From assembly GCF_037325665.1 (NCBI RefSeq), contig NC_090254.1, forward strand, positions 44,142,693 to 44,206,692: 64,000 bases of DNA, read 5' to 3'. The DNA is from Littorina saxatilis. Its lineage: Eukaryota; Mollusca; Gastropoda; Littorinimorpha; Littorinidae. The notes under the pieces are model-generated. The model saw nothing but the letters and a program-made list of their open reading frames with translations. It did no database searches and was not told the origin of the DNA. Positions 1 through 11,327 of the stretch are shown here, piece by piece. Each line of letters starts with the position of its first letter. The first letter of the stretch is position 1. Position numbers and translations under genes: made by a program.

Positions 1-1247
1 AGAAATGGAATTCAACATATTTTCAATGAAGACAAAAAATCCTCCGAGCCGGCCAGCAGGTTCCTCATCTGAAGAAGCAGGACCCCCCTCTGAACCACCA
101 AGACCCTCCGCTGAGCCTGTAGAACCCCCCCTCTGAACCAATAGGACCCCCCTCTGAACAAGCAGGACCCCCCTCTGAACCAGCAAGACCCCTCTCTGGG
201 CGAACTGGACATCCAGTAGACCCACTTTCTGAACCACCTAGCCCATGCTCTGAGTAAGACATAGGCCTATTTTTGGCACTTCCAAACAAAACAGTTATCC
301 AAACCAATCCCGATGGACGCTGCTTCTTTAGATCCATTGTCATCGGCAACACTCCTGCGTTCCAAACTGCAGAAAGGGACGGTAATGGGTTACCTTCAGA
401 GTGTCACACGAAAATACAAGAACAGATCCAAGCTGATGCTCTAAGACAAAAAAATGACCAGTCACATGCTCAGCAACATTGAAGGCTTCCGCGAAGTGTC
501 AGCTACAATAAACTTTGACATGTCATCATCTTTCGCTTTTTTCTCCCTGGAAGAAAAGATTCTTCACATGGCTCATTCAACTGTTTCAGTGGGAGACATG
601 GACATTTCTGCTACAAGTGAGGTGTTGCAGCAGCCCATCCACATCATCAATGCAGTCTGGGAACGTTCTCAAATACAACGATGACTCTTTGGCTCAACCA
701 GTGACTCTCCTTTACTCACCTCATTTGTTTGTATATTTCGCTGCGAGTCCAGTATATTAGGTATTACTCTTAGTTTATCATCTCGCATGCAGTCACTCCC
801 TGTTTACTCCACCTCATGGGGACAATGCAGGACACTATGACTGCGTCCTTGAGTCAGCTGTTTCAGTGGCGCTGATTTCTCACAATCCCAGTGTTTCACA
901 ACAGAAATTAGCGGCGAAACGAAAATCCAGAAAAACAGAAGCTGAACTTATCACGTCAAGTCCATACAAACGTAAACTTGAAGAGTGGCAGGCAAAACAA
1001 AAACCAACAAAGAAAACAAGCAAATCAAAGCCAAACACAGAGAACACAGAGAAACAGAAAGCTAGAAACAAGAAAACAAGCGTCAGTCATCAGCAGGAAG
1101 CTAGCTGGTTCTGTTTTTTTGTGCCGAGAATGCACCTGTGAGGACATGATTCAGTGTTTGATGTGCTCAGAATGGGTACATGTGGGTTGCGCTGGAACAA
1201 CAGAAAGCCAAAGAGAGTACTTTTGCGATGTTTGTCAGTCAAAGTAA
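1..1247 (+). pseudogene. Decayed OTU-like protease plus PHD-finger coding remnant
   Basis: Three coding blocks lie on one strand in different frames. At 75-255 a Pro/Ser/Glu-rich repeat (GPPSEP units) is followed by a block at about 258-480 containing NPDGRCFFRSI, which resembles the catalytic Cys motif of OTU deubiquitinases (DG.C.FR). A second block at 454-684 (EKILHMAHSTVSVGDMDI, then VLQQPIHII) fits the middle of an OTU fold. At about 825-850 GDNAGHYDCVL resembles the terminal His region. From 866 a Lys-rich linker with TSSPYKRKLEEW follows, then at 1115-1240 a PHD-type zinc finger (CRECTCEDMIQC, CSEWVHVGC, CDVC). Similar Lys-rich linkers and PHD tails are known from invertebrate pogo-like transposases, so this could be element-derived rather than a host gene. 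The frame breaks several times, and I saw no introns that would explain this. The 5' end may be outside the window. Confidence 0.5.
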
Positions 1248-1836
1248 CATTGGTTTTTGCTGTTCGGATTTTGAACCTCTGTGTTCGGAGTTAGGGAACA
1301 GGTGTTGTAATTCCGAACATATTTCAAAAAAAAAAATGAAATTAAGATAACTTTTTTTATGTTGATTTCTTTCTACAAAAAATGGTATGAATGATGCTGA
1401 TTGTTTACTTTATTAAAATTCATTCAAAAACGGTTTGTCTTCTGTTGGTTTTGAGAAAATGGCATATTTCCTTAAAGCCATATGTACTCGATGACTATAC
1501 ACGCTAATTGCTTTACCAACAGCTGGAGACATGCTAAATTAAGTTCCCTGCAAAATATTGTGGTCTAGGAGCCCTTAAATGTTGAGATATTTGAATTTTC
1601 ATTTTGATCTGGATCGTCCTATTTATAGATTTGGCAACACATGTAACGTTGATGCAAGGGAGAGAACTCCGCGGCTTTGTTGACATCCTCACTTTTTCAG
1701 AGGCTAGAACAAGCTGTAATGCATGTATTATGGTCTGCGCATGGCGACATATCGTCATTACATGGTCTTATGGTGCGTTTGACATCGATTATGGGCAAAC
1801 TACACTTTGTAAACACGGGAGCGCGTACATATGCCT

Positions 1837-1838
1837 TT

Positions 1839-1931
<93 letters not shown>

Positions 1932-1948
1932 TATAAGAGAGAAAGAGG

Positions 1949-2020
<72 letters not shown>

Positions 2021-2303
2021 GAGAGAGAAAGTGGGTGGGTGGGTGTGTGTTTGTGCGTGTGCGTAAGTGTATGTGTGTGTGTATGTGTGTTTGTTTGTAA
2101 AGGTGTGTATGTCCGTCTGTCTATATGTGCGTATGGGTGTGTGTTTTGTGTGTATGAAGTGTGTGTGAGAGAGTGAGTGAGTGCGTGTGAGTGAGTGTGT
2201 ACGTGTGTAACTTGGGGTGTGTGTGTGTGTGTGTGTGTCTGTGTGTGTGTGTGTGTGTGTATGTGTGTGTGTGTTTGAGAGAGAGAGAGAGAGAGAGAGA
2301 GAG

Positions 2304-2372
<69 letters not shown>
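1837..2372. repeat. (GT)n and (GA)n microsatellite block
   Basis: A long (GT)n run at 1842-1928 is followed by (GA)n at 1938-2028, degenerate GT-rich DNA to 2215, then further GT and GA runs to 2370. No coding signal is credible here: the open frames are Cys-Val or Arg-Glu dipeptides forced by the repeat. Confidence 0.95.
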
Positions 2373-2373
<1 letters not shown>

Positions 2374-2419
2374 GGTTTGTCTTTCGCTGGGGTATGCAGT
2401 GCCTTGGCGTTGCACATCT

Positions 2420-2618
2420 ACTTAATTTGTTTGTTTATTTATTTACTGGTTTTTTTGGTTGTTTTTTTGTTGTCTGTTTGTTTGTTTGTTTGGTTGTTTT
2501 TGTTTTTTTGTGGTTGTTTTTTTGTTGTCTGTTTGTTTGTTTGTTTGGTTGTTTGTCTTTTTTGTTTTTGTTTTTTTGGTCTGTTTGTTTGTTTGTCTGT
2601 TTGTTTGTTTATTTATTA
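2420..2618. repeat. (TTTG)n-rich simple repeat
   Basis: Degenerate TTTG/TTTTTG tetranucleotide tracts with two near-identical internal blocks (about 2456-2500 and 2515-2560). Confidence 0.9.
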
Positions 2619-2934
2619 TACTGACGTGGCAAGGAGGGCCGACCCAATTTTGCACATTTGCGAACCATACCAAGAGTAAGGGTAGTTACCTCCTTTAAAA
2701 TCGACTACATTTTAAGAAAAGAAAAACAAGTCGCGTAAGGCAAAATAACAACATTTAGTCAAGCTACCGAACTCACAGAATGAAACTGAACGCACTGCTT
2801 TTTTCACCAAGACCACATTCTCGTAGTTTTCTCAGTCCACCGCTCGTGGGAAAAGCAGTGTAGCCTAATCGACAAGCCATGCAGAATAGTGCGGTAGTGG
2901 TCGCGCTGAGCAGGATAACACGCTTTTCTGTATG

Positions 2935-2976
2935 TCTCTCTTACTCTCTCTGTCTCAGTCTCAGTCTGAGTCTGAG

Positions 2977-3011
<35 letters not shown>

Positions 3012-3043
3012 CTCTCTCTCTCTCTCTCTCTCTCCTCTCTCAT

Positions 3044-3120
<77 letters not shown>

Positions 3121-3154
3121 ATCTCCCCTTCGCTCTCTCTCTGTCTCTCTCTTC

Positions 3155-3191
<37 letters not shown>

Positions 3192-3208
3192 CCTCTCTCT
3201 CTTCCTCC
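2935..3208. repeat. (CT)n microsatellite
   Basis: Almost pure CT dinucleotide with short interruptions (CTCAGT, CACACA, CCCCTT). Confidence 0.95.
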
Positions 3209-3214
3209 ACTCCC

Positions 3215-4258
3215 TTTCGGGCCTTTCCTCCAATACCCAATTTCCCGCGAACTTAAATTCGAATCTCACGAGTAGATCCACGGATTATGCAAGTCCGTGA
3301 GTAAATCTATCTCCGCCGTCAAACTGTCTCGGACACAAAAAGCGCGCGAAATATTCAAGGGAGAGCACACCGAGTCAGGGAGACCATTCTAAACAGTTTA
3401 TTCTAAAGTGACATATTCACCCAATAATCTTTGTTTCTTTATCACTTTTTTCAAGTACCATACTTTAGCAACACAAATTGTTGAAGTCAACACCGTCTAC
3501 GAACATTTATAATCGAAAGTCGTCCAAACTCAAAATTTCGTTCCTGCGGATTCCGATTATTTCCCATAATTCACAGGCCTTCAAATGCAAAGTGCTGACG
3601 TTGTCACGTCTGCTTCAAAAGGGAATTCAGAAAAGCCATGTGAGTACACTCTAATCTTTCGTTATCTCTAGCATTGTTGCGCGCAGCTTTAGCTTAATCT
3701 TGAAAGACGTAAGCATCATGGATAAGACATTCTTGGTAGCTTTTTTGTAAACATTCTGTGTTGACAAAATGGAGCCACGTTTTGGTGGTAGAAAAGTGTA
3801 GGCCTATGTGTTCTGCATCAAAACTTGCCTACTAGTCTTTTGTTTCAAGTGTTCAGGGTAAACACGTATGTTGAGGTTCTCGGTTTGGTAAGTAAGAACT
3901 ATAGGTCTTTCAAACTTTCATTCGGTAAAAACTACTTGCTTTTGGAATATATGTGTTAAGACGGTTATCATCATGTCAGCTGTTTTTCAAAACCACCGGT
4001 TCATCCAGTTTAGATCTGAAAATGATTCGACCGTACATATTTTGTAGCTCCTTGGCGCTCACTTTATGTTAATTCAGTTGTTTAGCAGAATTCTTCAGAA
4101 TAGAGTTGACACTCAACTAGATCAGAAGTACAGTATATAGATCAGTGGACACGTATAGTCATGCAATCTGTTCCTTACATTCAGTATGACAATCTTTAGG
4201 AAGACAAGACATCTCTCTGACTCTGAGGCTAAGGTCAAAAGGCAATCGGGCAATCGGT
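3215..4258. other. Plain unique-looking DNA, no gene seen
   Basis: About 1 kb of balanced sequence between the CT tract and a G run at 4263-4285. Frames are short on both strands, and I found no splice-flanked coding block or recognised repeat. A non-coding first exon of the plus-strand gene downstream could lie here, but nothing in the sequence proves it. Confidence 0.5.
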
Positions 4259-4710
4259 CATCGGGGGGGGGGGGGGGGGGGGGGGCGATGTTGACAAATT
4301 ATTTCCAGTGTGAGACTGGTCGAAGGCGTACATGGCATGATTACGTTCACAATACCTTTTTTTGTTTGTTTGTTTTTTGACCTCAGTTGCATGCAGGCTG
4401 CTGCAACCCGAATTCTTTTTATTTTTTTTATTTTTTTTATTTTTTTTTGGGGGGGGGGGCGGGGAGCATCTTTCTTCATGGGTCTTTTTATTTTTTATTT
4501 TTTCTACTTCTTTCCGCTTATCCTTAATACCTAGCCTGGACATGTATTCATATGATGGACAGTTTGTTTTTTTGTTTTTTTTTCTCTTCACTACAGTTAC
4601 TCTAACGTTACAGCTATTTCATTCACCTTTGCTATGTCTAGTAGTTTGTGCGTTTGTTTGCGTGTATGTGCGTGTGTGTGTGTGAGTGCGTGTGTGTGTG
4701 TGTGTGTGTT

Positions 4711-6119
4711 GTTGTTGTTGTTGTTCCCATATTTCTGTTAAATAATACCATTTTCAGCGGGACAATACATAACAAGTTAATTAATCCAACGCTCGATGGA
4801 CAAAAGGCGAGAATTTACAAATTACCAATTACAGTACTAGTTTTCAGCACAGCATCATACATATATCCATCATATATAAATAACTTTACATTAACAGCAC
4901 TATACTACTATTTATCTATATTCTTATACACAGTTCAATTTTACTAGAGATTTCGAAGTCGAGCTTGGTTCTGAAATAAGACCTTCATGTTAGTTTTTGG
5001 ATTTCCGTACTTAAACTGGCTTATGCACATTTTCGATATCAATATAAGGTGATTAATTATGAAGGTTTTCTCTCTGGGGATATCACGTGTGAAATACCCA
5101 AAAAGAGCCTCTTCGCAGCTTAACTTTATATTTTTGCCTGTACATTTAAATATGTACCCTTGACATTCCTGCCATATGGGTTGCACTGCTCTACACTGCC
5201 AGAAAAAGTGCTCGATGAAGTCGGTTTCGTTACAATACTGACAGAGATTTGTTTGACGAATTCCCATCTTATGTAGCAAAATGTTGGTGGGATATATATT
5301 GTGTAAAATTTTCCAATGCAATAGACGAAGACGGGTTTCTGTCGAGCATTCGTTAGCTAATTTCCAGTGTTTATCTTCTAATGTAATATTTAATTTGTTC
5401 GACCAAAATCCAGCTGAGCTTGGCTCCTTTATCTCATAATTTAACATCTTTAGGCGAATTTGGCGTGGAGATAATTGTATAAATGGCATATGATCAGACC
5501 GGGCCTGACCCGTATCACGCAATAATAGAGCTTTAATGGCAGTCTGTATTGCATTATATTCAAATAGGCGAGACTGTTTATATCCAGTTCGTTCACATAT
5601 TTCCTCAAAAGAGCACATGTCGTTATCGTTAAAGACATCTTTAACAACGCATATTTTAGCCTTTATCCAGTCATTCATGTATAGCGTTTGCTTCCTGTAC
5701 CTTATATTTGTATTATTCCATAAGGTTTGATTGCGTACACTTATCTGCTGTTCATTACTGCTTATTTCTTTGATCTTGTGTTTATTGTTTAGCCAGGTGA
5801 TAAAAGCTTGTTTCCAGAAATATTGCTTTATGGAACCTAGTCCTTTAAAATTTTCTGCACTCACATTTGAGCGCAAACAGCATACCGGTAAGCGTTCGCC
5901 CAGATTTAAAAAGGATGCTAATGGAATCTGTTGCCACTTTGCGTTACTTCCGTCCAGCAGCCTCATAATCCATGAAATTAGAAATGGTGTGTGTACATAT
6001 TTGACATTAATCATTTTCAGACCTCCATGATTTGTCTCTTGGCACATTAATTTTCTATTAACTTTTTCATAATCTCTTTTGTTTGAATATTTTTTCTTCA
6101 CAATACCTTTTTGACTCAC
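4711..6119 (-). mobile_element. 5'-truncated L1/Tx1-type LINE, 3' end of the ORF2 region
   Basis: A single open frame of about 390 codons (6119-4944, minus strand) matches the part of LINE ORF2 after the reverse transcriptase core. It contains NHGGLKMINVKY (the usual 'GGLKM' block), TRLRLLHWKILHNIYPTN, and a zf-RVT-like zinc knuckle near the end (CQYCNETDFIEHFFWQC). Endonuclease and the RT catalytic box are absent, so the copy is 5' truncated, as is usual after target-primed reverse transcription. Downstream of the stop is about 220 bp of AT-rich 3' UTR, ending in an (AAC)n tail on the minus strand (GTT run at 4709-4723). The truncation point touches another repeat at about 6113. The open frame suggests a fairly young insertion. 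Confidence 0.8.
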
Positions 6120-7310
6120 ATGCGAAGCAAAAGTGAGTCTATGTACTCACCCGAGTCGTCCGTCCGTCCGGAAAACTTTAACGTTGGATATTTCTTGGAC
6201 ACTATTCAGTCTATCAGTACCAAATTTGGCAAGATGGTGTATGATGACAAGGCCCCAAAAAACATACATAACATCTTGACCTTGCTTCAAGGTCAAGGTC
6301 GCAGGGGCCATAAATGTTGTCTAAAAAACAGCTATTTTTCACATTTTTCACATTTTCTCTGAAGTTTTTGAGATTCAATACCTCACCTATATATGATATA
6401 TAGGGCAAAGTAAGCCCCATCTTTTGATACCAGTTTGGTTTACCTTGCTTCAAGGTCAAGGTCACAGGAGCTCTTCAAAGTTGGATTGTATACATATTTT
6501 GAAGTGACCTTGACCCTGAACTATGGAAGATAACTGTTTCAAACTTAAAAATTATGTGGGGCACATGTTATGCTTTCATCATGAGACACATTTGGTCACA
6601 TATGATCAAGGTCAAGGTCACTTTGACCCTTATGAAATGTGACCAACATCCCAATAAACATGCCAGAACTGGGCCATTGCTGGCGTTTTGATGGCAATGC
6701 CAGTTGCCAGAACTACTGCCATCAAAGGCCCACTTATGGCCCAATGCTGGCATATTACCCGTATGCACATTGGCAAATTGATGGGCCATCACTGGCAAGC
6801 CAGCACTTTGCCAGCAAAAACCCATCATTTATTTGCTGGCTTTTTGATGGCTTGCCATCATTTTGCCAGCAATTTTCCAGCAATTTTCCAGCAAAAACCC
6901 ATCATGTATTTGATGGCTTTTTGATGGCTTGCCATCATTTTGCCAGAATTTTGCCAGAATTTTGCCAGCAAAAACCCATCATTTATTTGATGGCTTTTTG
7001 ATGGCTTGCCATCATTTTGCCATCATTTTGCCAGAATTTTGCCAGCAAAAACCCATCATTTATTTGATGGCTTATTGATGGCTTGCCATCAAAAACCCAG
7101 CATTTTGCCAGCATTTCGCCAGCATTTTGCCAGCATTTTGCAGGTTTTTAGTTCCATATAAAAAAAACTTTTTTCCATATATTTTCCGTTAATGGCCCTT
7201 TACCTGCTGAAATTACCGGGCCAGTTGTGGCCCGGCAAAATGCCATATTTCTGTCTTTACCATTGCCAGCAAAATGCCAATAAGTTGCAGGAAATATACC
7301 AATACCACTG
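6113..7310 (+). repeat. Left repeat arm (CTCACATGCGAAG end, CCAGCA-rich array)
   Basis: Begins TGACTCACATGCGAAG. It then holds several ACCTTGACCTTG/AAGGTCAAGGTC motifs to about 6630, then an array of degenerate units mixing TTTGCCAGCA, AAAACCCATCAT and TTGATGGC from 6650 to about 7300. The stretch around 6656-6680 (ATGCCAGAACTGGGCCATTG) is an inverted copy of 9554-9580 in the right arm. Confidence 0.6.
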
Positions 7311-7319
7311 ATTCGGATA

Positions 7320-7790
7320 GAATGACGGCTCTATTCATGTACTCGATCTGCACAGTCTTGTTAGCCCATAGATGGTTGTTAGAAGTCTATAAATATGCTT
7401 TGTTTTGTCATTTTTTACTGTGAATGTAATAACAATAACAAAACACAGCACATCAATGGACTTTTCAACCCATGCTGGCGGCAAGACGTGCGCAAATAAA
7501 GCAAAGGGCAATGCTGTCAAGCTGTACATTAGCAATATGCATATGCGTAATTATCAAATTCATCAGTAAAATGCAATTGAAATGCTAATCACATTTGTCG
7601 TGTAACTTATCTGGCAAGTAAAGGCAGTGGTTTTGACAGAATATCGTCATCAACGCAGTTATAGCGGGCACAACAACAATACAGTAATATAGATTAAAAA
7701 CAAAACAAATGTAAAGCTTCCAAACAGCAACGACTCATTACCGAAACATTACAGAAACGTACGCTTTGTTTTCAGTTGCTCACTGGTTTA
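7320..7790. other. Spacer with poly(A) signal of the upstream minus-strand gene
   Basis: No coding block seen. AATAAA on the minus strand at 7792-7787 lies 24 bases past the stop of the small minus-strand gene and is a good poly(A) signal candidate. Confidence 0.4.
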
Positions 7791-7815
7791 TTTTATTTGT
7801 ACAGCGTTCTAAATT

Positions 7816-8057
7816 TCACACTCGAGACATGATGACCAAAGGCAGGAATGTTTCTTGTTCACTTCCCAGTAAACCTCCGTAGGATTGTCTTGATTCTGTC
7901 CGATTTCTCTGTTCGCATCCGCAACGTTGAGATAACGCTTCTTTGTCCTGACGTCGTAGCCTACGGTAAGCCATTGAAACTCTCAAGTCCTCCTGCCGTT
8001 CACCTCTTGAAACATGAAAGCAAACGAGTTTTGTTGGTTTTAATTCATTATTCCATA

Positions 8058-8133
<76 letters not shown>

Positions 8134-8235
8134 CCAAACAACCAAACAAACGCAAGCATACACGCAGGCATGCAAACAAACAGCACACGCACGCACGCAC
8201 GCGCGCGCGCTCACACACACACACGCGCACACACA

Positions 8236-8286
<51 letters not shown>

Positions 8287-8656
8287 ACACAGAGGCATTC
8301 TCACAGAGAGGACGACTTCTTGTAATCTATCATATTTTCTGAACTGACTAAAATGCCAAGCAGAAGTAAGGGGTCAACAGGAATATGTATTTTGATCTAA
8401 CCTGCGAAGCTTACGTTGTCTCGGACAGCTCTCTTGCGTTTCTCTCAGGAACTGAGACCCAGGCGAGCTGCATCTTATCCAGTTGGGCAGTCAGACACTT
8501 GCACAAATCTTTGTCCTGGAGTGAATAGACACATACTCAATGTCAACATTCACAAGATGCAATTTGTTTGGTTACAAGTAAGCTTATGGTAATGCCTATG
8601 GTGCTTTTCTTTTGACAGAGACAAAACAAACTCAATCACACAAAGAAAGGAAAAAG

Positions 8657-8710
<54 letters not shown>

Positions 8711-8722
8711 CCACGCGCGCGG

Positions 8723-8774
<52 letters not shown>

Positions 8775-8816
8775 CCGCGCGCGCGCGCGCACACACACCG
8801 GCACACACCGTACACA

Positions 8817-8848
<32 letters not shown>

Positions 8849-9094
8849 GATTCTTTCTTACAGAGAGGACGACTTCTTAAAGTCTATTATATTTTGCGAA
8901 CTGACTCAAACGTCCAGCAGAAGAAAGTTGAAAAAAAGACCGACAACGGAGGAAAAGAACAAGAAGATACTAGATCTAACGCCGTTGCGACGACCTGCTC
9001 ACACAACTCAACTGTTTGTGAAACTCACCACGCTTGCTTCTAGCCGGAGGAGATCGGACGCGTACTGAAATCGAAGAAGGTGCTTTGGAAATTC
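7816..9094 (-). CDS. Unrecognised small three-exon gene (3' part)
   Basis: Three exons chain in phase on the minus strand: 9094-9029 (22 codons), 8515-8415, and 8005-7816 ending in TGA. Every boundary is AG/GT: acceptors TTCAAG, ACTCCAG, TTTCAAG; donors GTGAGT and GTAAGC. The joined product reads [20 protein letters not shown], then a helical segment [20 protein letters not shown], then a basic, Arg/Gln-rich tail ending [10 protein letters not shown]. No signal peptide, membrane segment or known family is recognised. The first exon may be longer: its frame stays open upstream to an ATG near 9225, which would give about 161 aa in total, or further exons may lie beyond the right repeat arm. Long (CA)n tracts fill both introns. 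It is transcribed away from the large plus-strand gene. Function unknown. Confidence 0.5.
8059..8290. repeat. (CA)n microsatellite in the intron of the small minus-strand gene
   Basis: (CA)n at 8059-8132, an (AACC)-like stretch, then (CA)n/(CG)n at 8185-8290. Confidence 0.95.
8658..8848. repeat. (CA)n/(CG)n microsatellite
   Basis: Alternating CA and CG dinucleotides. The flanks at 8300-8370 and 8850-8925 are about 70-bp direct copies (both contain AGAGAGGACGACTTCTT), so a segment including the microsatellite was duplicated. Confidence 0.9.
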
Positions 9095-9261
9095 CTTGAA
9101 GTTGAATGCAAAACAAATAACCGGACATCTGCAGAACCACCGCGGGCCGGATTTAGTTGACAATGCGTCATCATCACGAGTGACGTCAAGATATTTCGAC
9201 ATTTGTTTGTACATTACGTCACTCCAAGAGAGAAAGTCATACCGCTGTGCTGTCGCAGATC

Positions 9262-9812
9262 TTCTTGCCAGCAATAATCCAGCATTGGCCCACTGCTGGC
9301 GTGCCAGCAAAAACCCACCTATAATTGCCAGCAAATCGCCACCTATGGCCCAATGCTGGCAAACAAGCACTGGGCCATCAATGGCGTGCCAACAGTGGGC
9401 CAATTAAGGCATTTTACTGGCCGACAATATTACTGGAATGCCAGAGATGGGCCAGTGATGGCAAGCCATAACTGGGCCTTTGTTGGCAAACCATAATTGG
9501 CCCAGTGTTGGTTTTTTTATGGCCAGCTTTACCAAACTTGCCAGCAAAAAGCCAGCAATGGCCCAGTTCTGGCATGTTTATTGGGAAAGAGCCAATAAGC
9601 ACCATTGTACTTCCTATGTCTTGAATTAACAGCTTTGTGTTGCATGACCTTGGATGACCTTGACCTTGGGTCAAGGTCACATGTATTTTGGTAGGAAAAA
9701 TGTGTAAAGCAGTTCTTAGTGTATGATGTCATTGCTAGGTTTAGTTATTTGACCTTGACCCTCATGTCAAGGTCAAGCATGTGAGTCGTATGGGCTTTGC
9801 CCTTCTTGTTTT
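9262..9812 (-). repeat. Right repeat arm (inverted relative to 6113-7310)
   Basis: Carries the same vocabulary as the left arm in opposite orientation: TGCCAGCAATAATCC/GGCCCACTGCTGGC units at 9267-9590, then GACCTTGACC motifs at 9645-9775, ending near CATGTGAGTCGTATGGGC. The outer ends of both arms share the motif ACTCACATGC in inverted orientation. Confidence 0.55.
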
Positions 9813-9957
9813 CCTTTATTTCGTTCTTGGAGTTGGAGCTACACTGATCATCATTTACATTTTAAACGATCTATGCCCACCCCCTTTGCCTTTCACGCCT
9901 AAGGACATCTTATGCTTCAACAGCTGGTTTAACTTTAAGCAAATGTACGAACGTTTA

Positions 9958-9981
9958 CACACGCACGCACGCACCCACCCA

Positions 9982-10061
<80 letters not shown>

Positions 10062-10062
10062 A
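9958..10062. repeat. (CA)n microsatellite
   Basis: Pure CA run upstream of the first coding exon of the plus-strand gene. A pyrimidine-rich stretch then leads to a CCCGACAG acceptor at about 10131. Confidence 0.95.
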
Positions 10063-10184
10063 AACACACTCTACCTACCCCCTCTCCCCGCCCCCTCCTA
10101 CACAACCCTAACGTTTCCTATCCATTCCCGACAGAGGATTCACACGTCATCCAACGCCTATAACTAGCGACCAACGCAACCATC

Positions 10185-10744
10185 ATGGCATCCGTCAACT
10201 CCGACTCACCAACCACGCGCGACAAAACCGGACCGAACCGGAACGATCATTCCATCATGTCCCCAACTCTCAATGGTGACCCAGACCTAGCAACCTACCC
10301 GTGTACTTCAGCATCCGCTCAGCTTCTCAAACTCGTCACCAGTGCTAGCCAGATCGGAAACGAACACATCCCACAATCTGCTAGAAACGTGGGCGGTCAT
10401 TCTCCGACAATCATCAACAGAAGCACTCCGCTCATGACAGGAGAGAATGAAGCTTTGAAGATGGGTTACCCTGAAAACCAGGAGGTGATGGAGCTCAACA
10501 AGGAGAACTCCCCTGTGTATAGAACGCCAACGGAACTCGACAGAGATCCTGCTAAAGGCCGAAGTCTGATGAAGAACTTCGAGTCGGAGCCATTAGCCAG
10601 CCTGTCCAGAACCAGCTCTCTACTGCGCGAGGTGCATCAGTTCGCTGAACAGGAGGAGGAAAGCGAAGAGGGAGGGGGCACACTGGAAGACGAAGTAGAA
10701 GCAGCACGCTTAAACGAGAGAGCGGCTAGGGAACAAGTGTTAAG
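10185..10744 (+). CDS. Exon 1 (coding) of the 12-exon gene
   Basis: Starts MASVNSDSPTTRD and ends phase 2 at AAG/GTATTG. Contains NKENSPVYRTP, a Pro-directed phosphorylation-like motif, and an acidic run EQEEESEEGGG. Confidence 0.75.
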
Positions 10745-11110
10745 GTATTGAATATCATGTCCAGTAGAACCTTCCTTTTAAGACACCCCAATTGATCACT
10801 TCATCCTTTGTAAGACCTTCATGTCCTTGATATTCCGTTCATAACCTGTGCAAATATACCTCCATTTTAAGACGCCCTACCTTTTAATATCAGAATTTCT
10901 CAGATTTTTGAAGGTCGCAAAAGGGGGGTCCCCTATATTTAGGGGTTTTGAAACGTTTTGTATTGTATATATACATATATATTGGTCGTAACTATTGTTT
11001 TGATGTGTTTCTGTTTGTTCGCATTGTGTATATATATATATATTATTATTGGGCGCCGGGGTGGTTGCTTTATTTAACGGTATTGATTAGATTTCATCGT
11101 GTGTGTGTGT

Positions 11111-11145
<35 letters not shown>

Positions 11146-11293
11146 CCTAAAAATGTTTACATTTCTCTCTCACTCTCTCTCCTATTGTACATCGCCGTGA
11201 GCTCTTGTGATAAGGGGCGATTAATAAGTGCTTTTTATATTTATTATATTTATTATTTTCATCATTATCATCATCATCATCATCATCATCATT

Positions 11294-11327
<34 letters not shown>

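Noticed and set aside
1837-2415. Open frames of 90-190 codons on both strands
   Set aside because: They are forced by GT, GA and CA dinucleotide repeats, which lack stops in several frames.
9781-10167. Frame starting MSRMGFALLVFLYFVLGV, resembling a signal or membrane segment
   Set aside because: It begins inside the right repeat arm and runs into a CA microsatellite; no supporting homology or splice sites.
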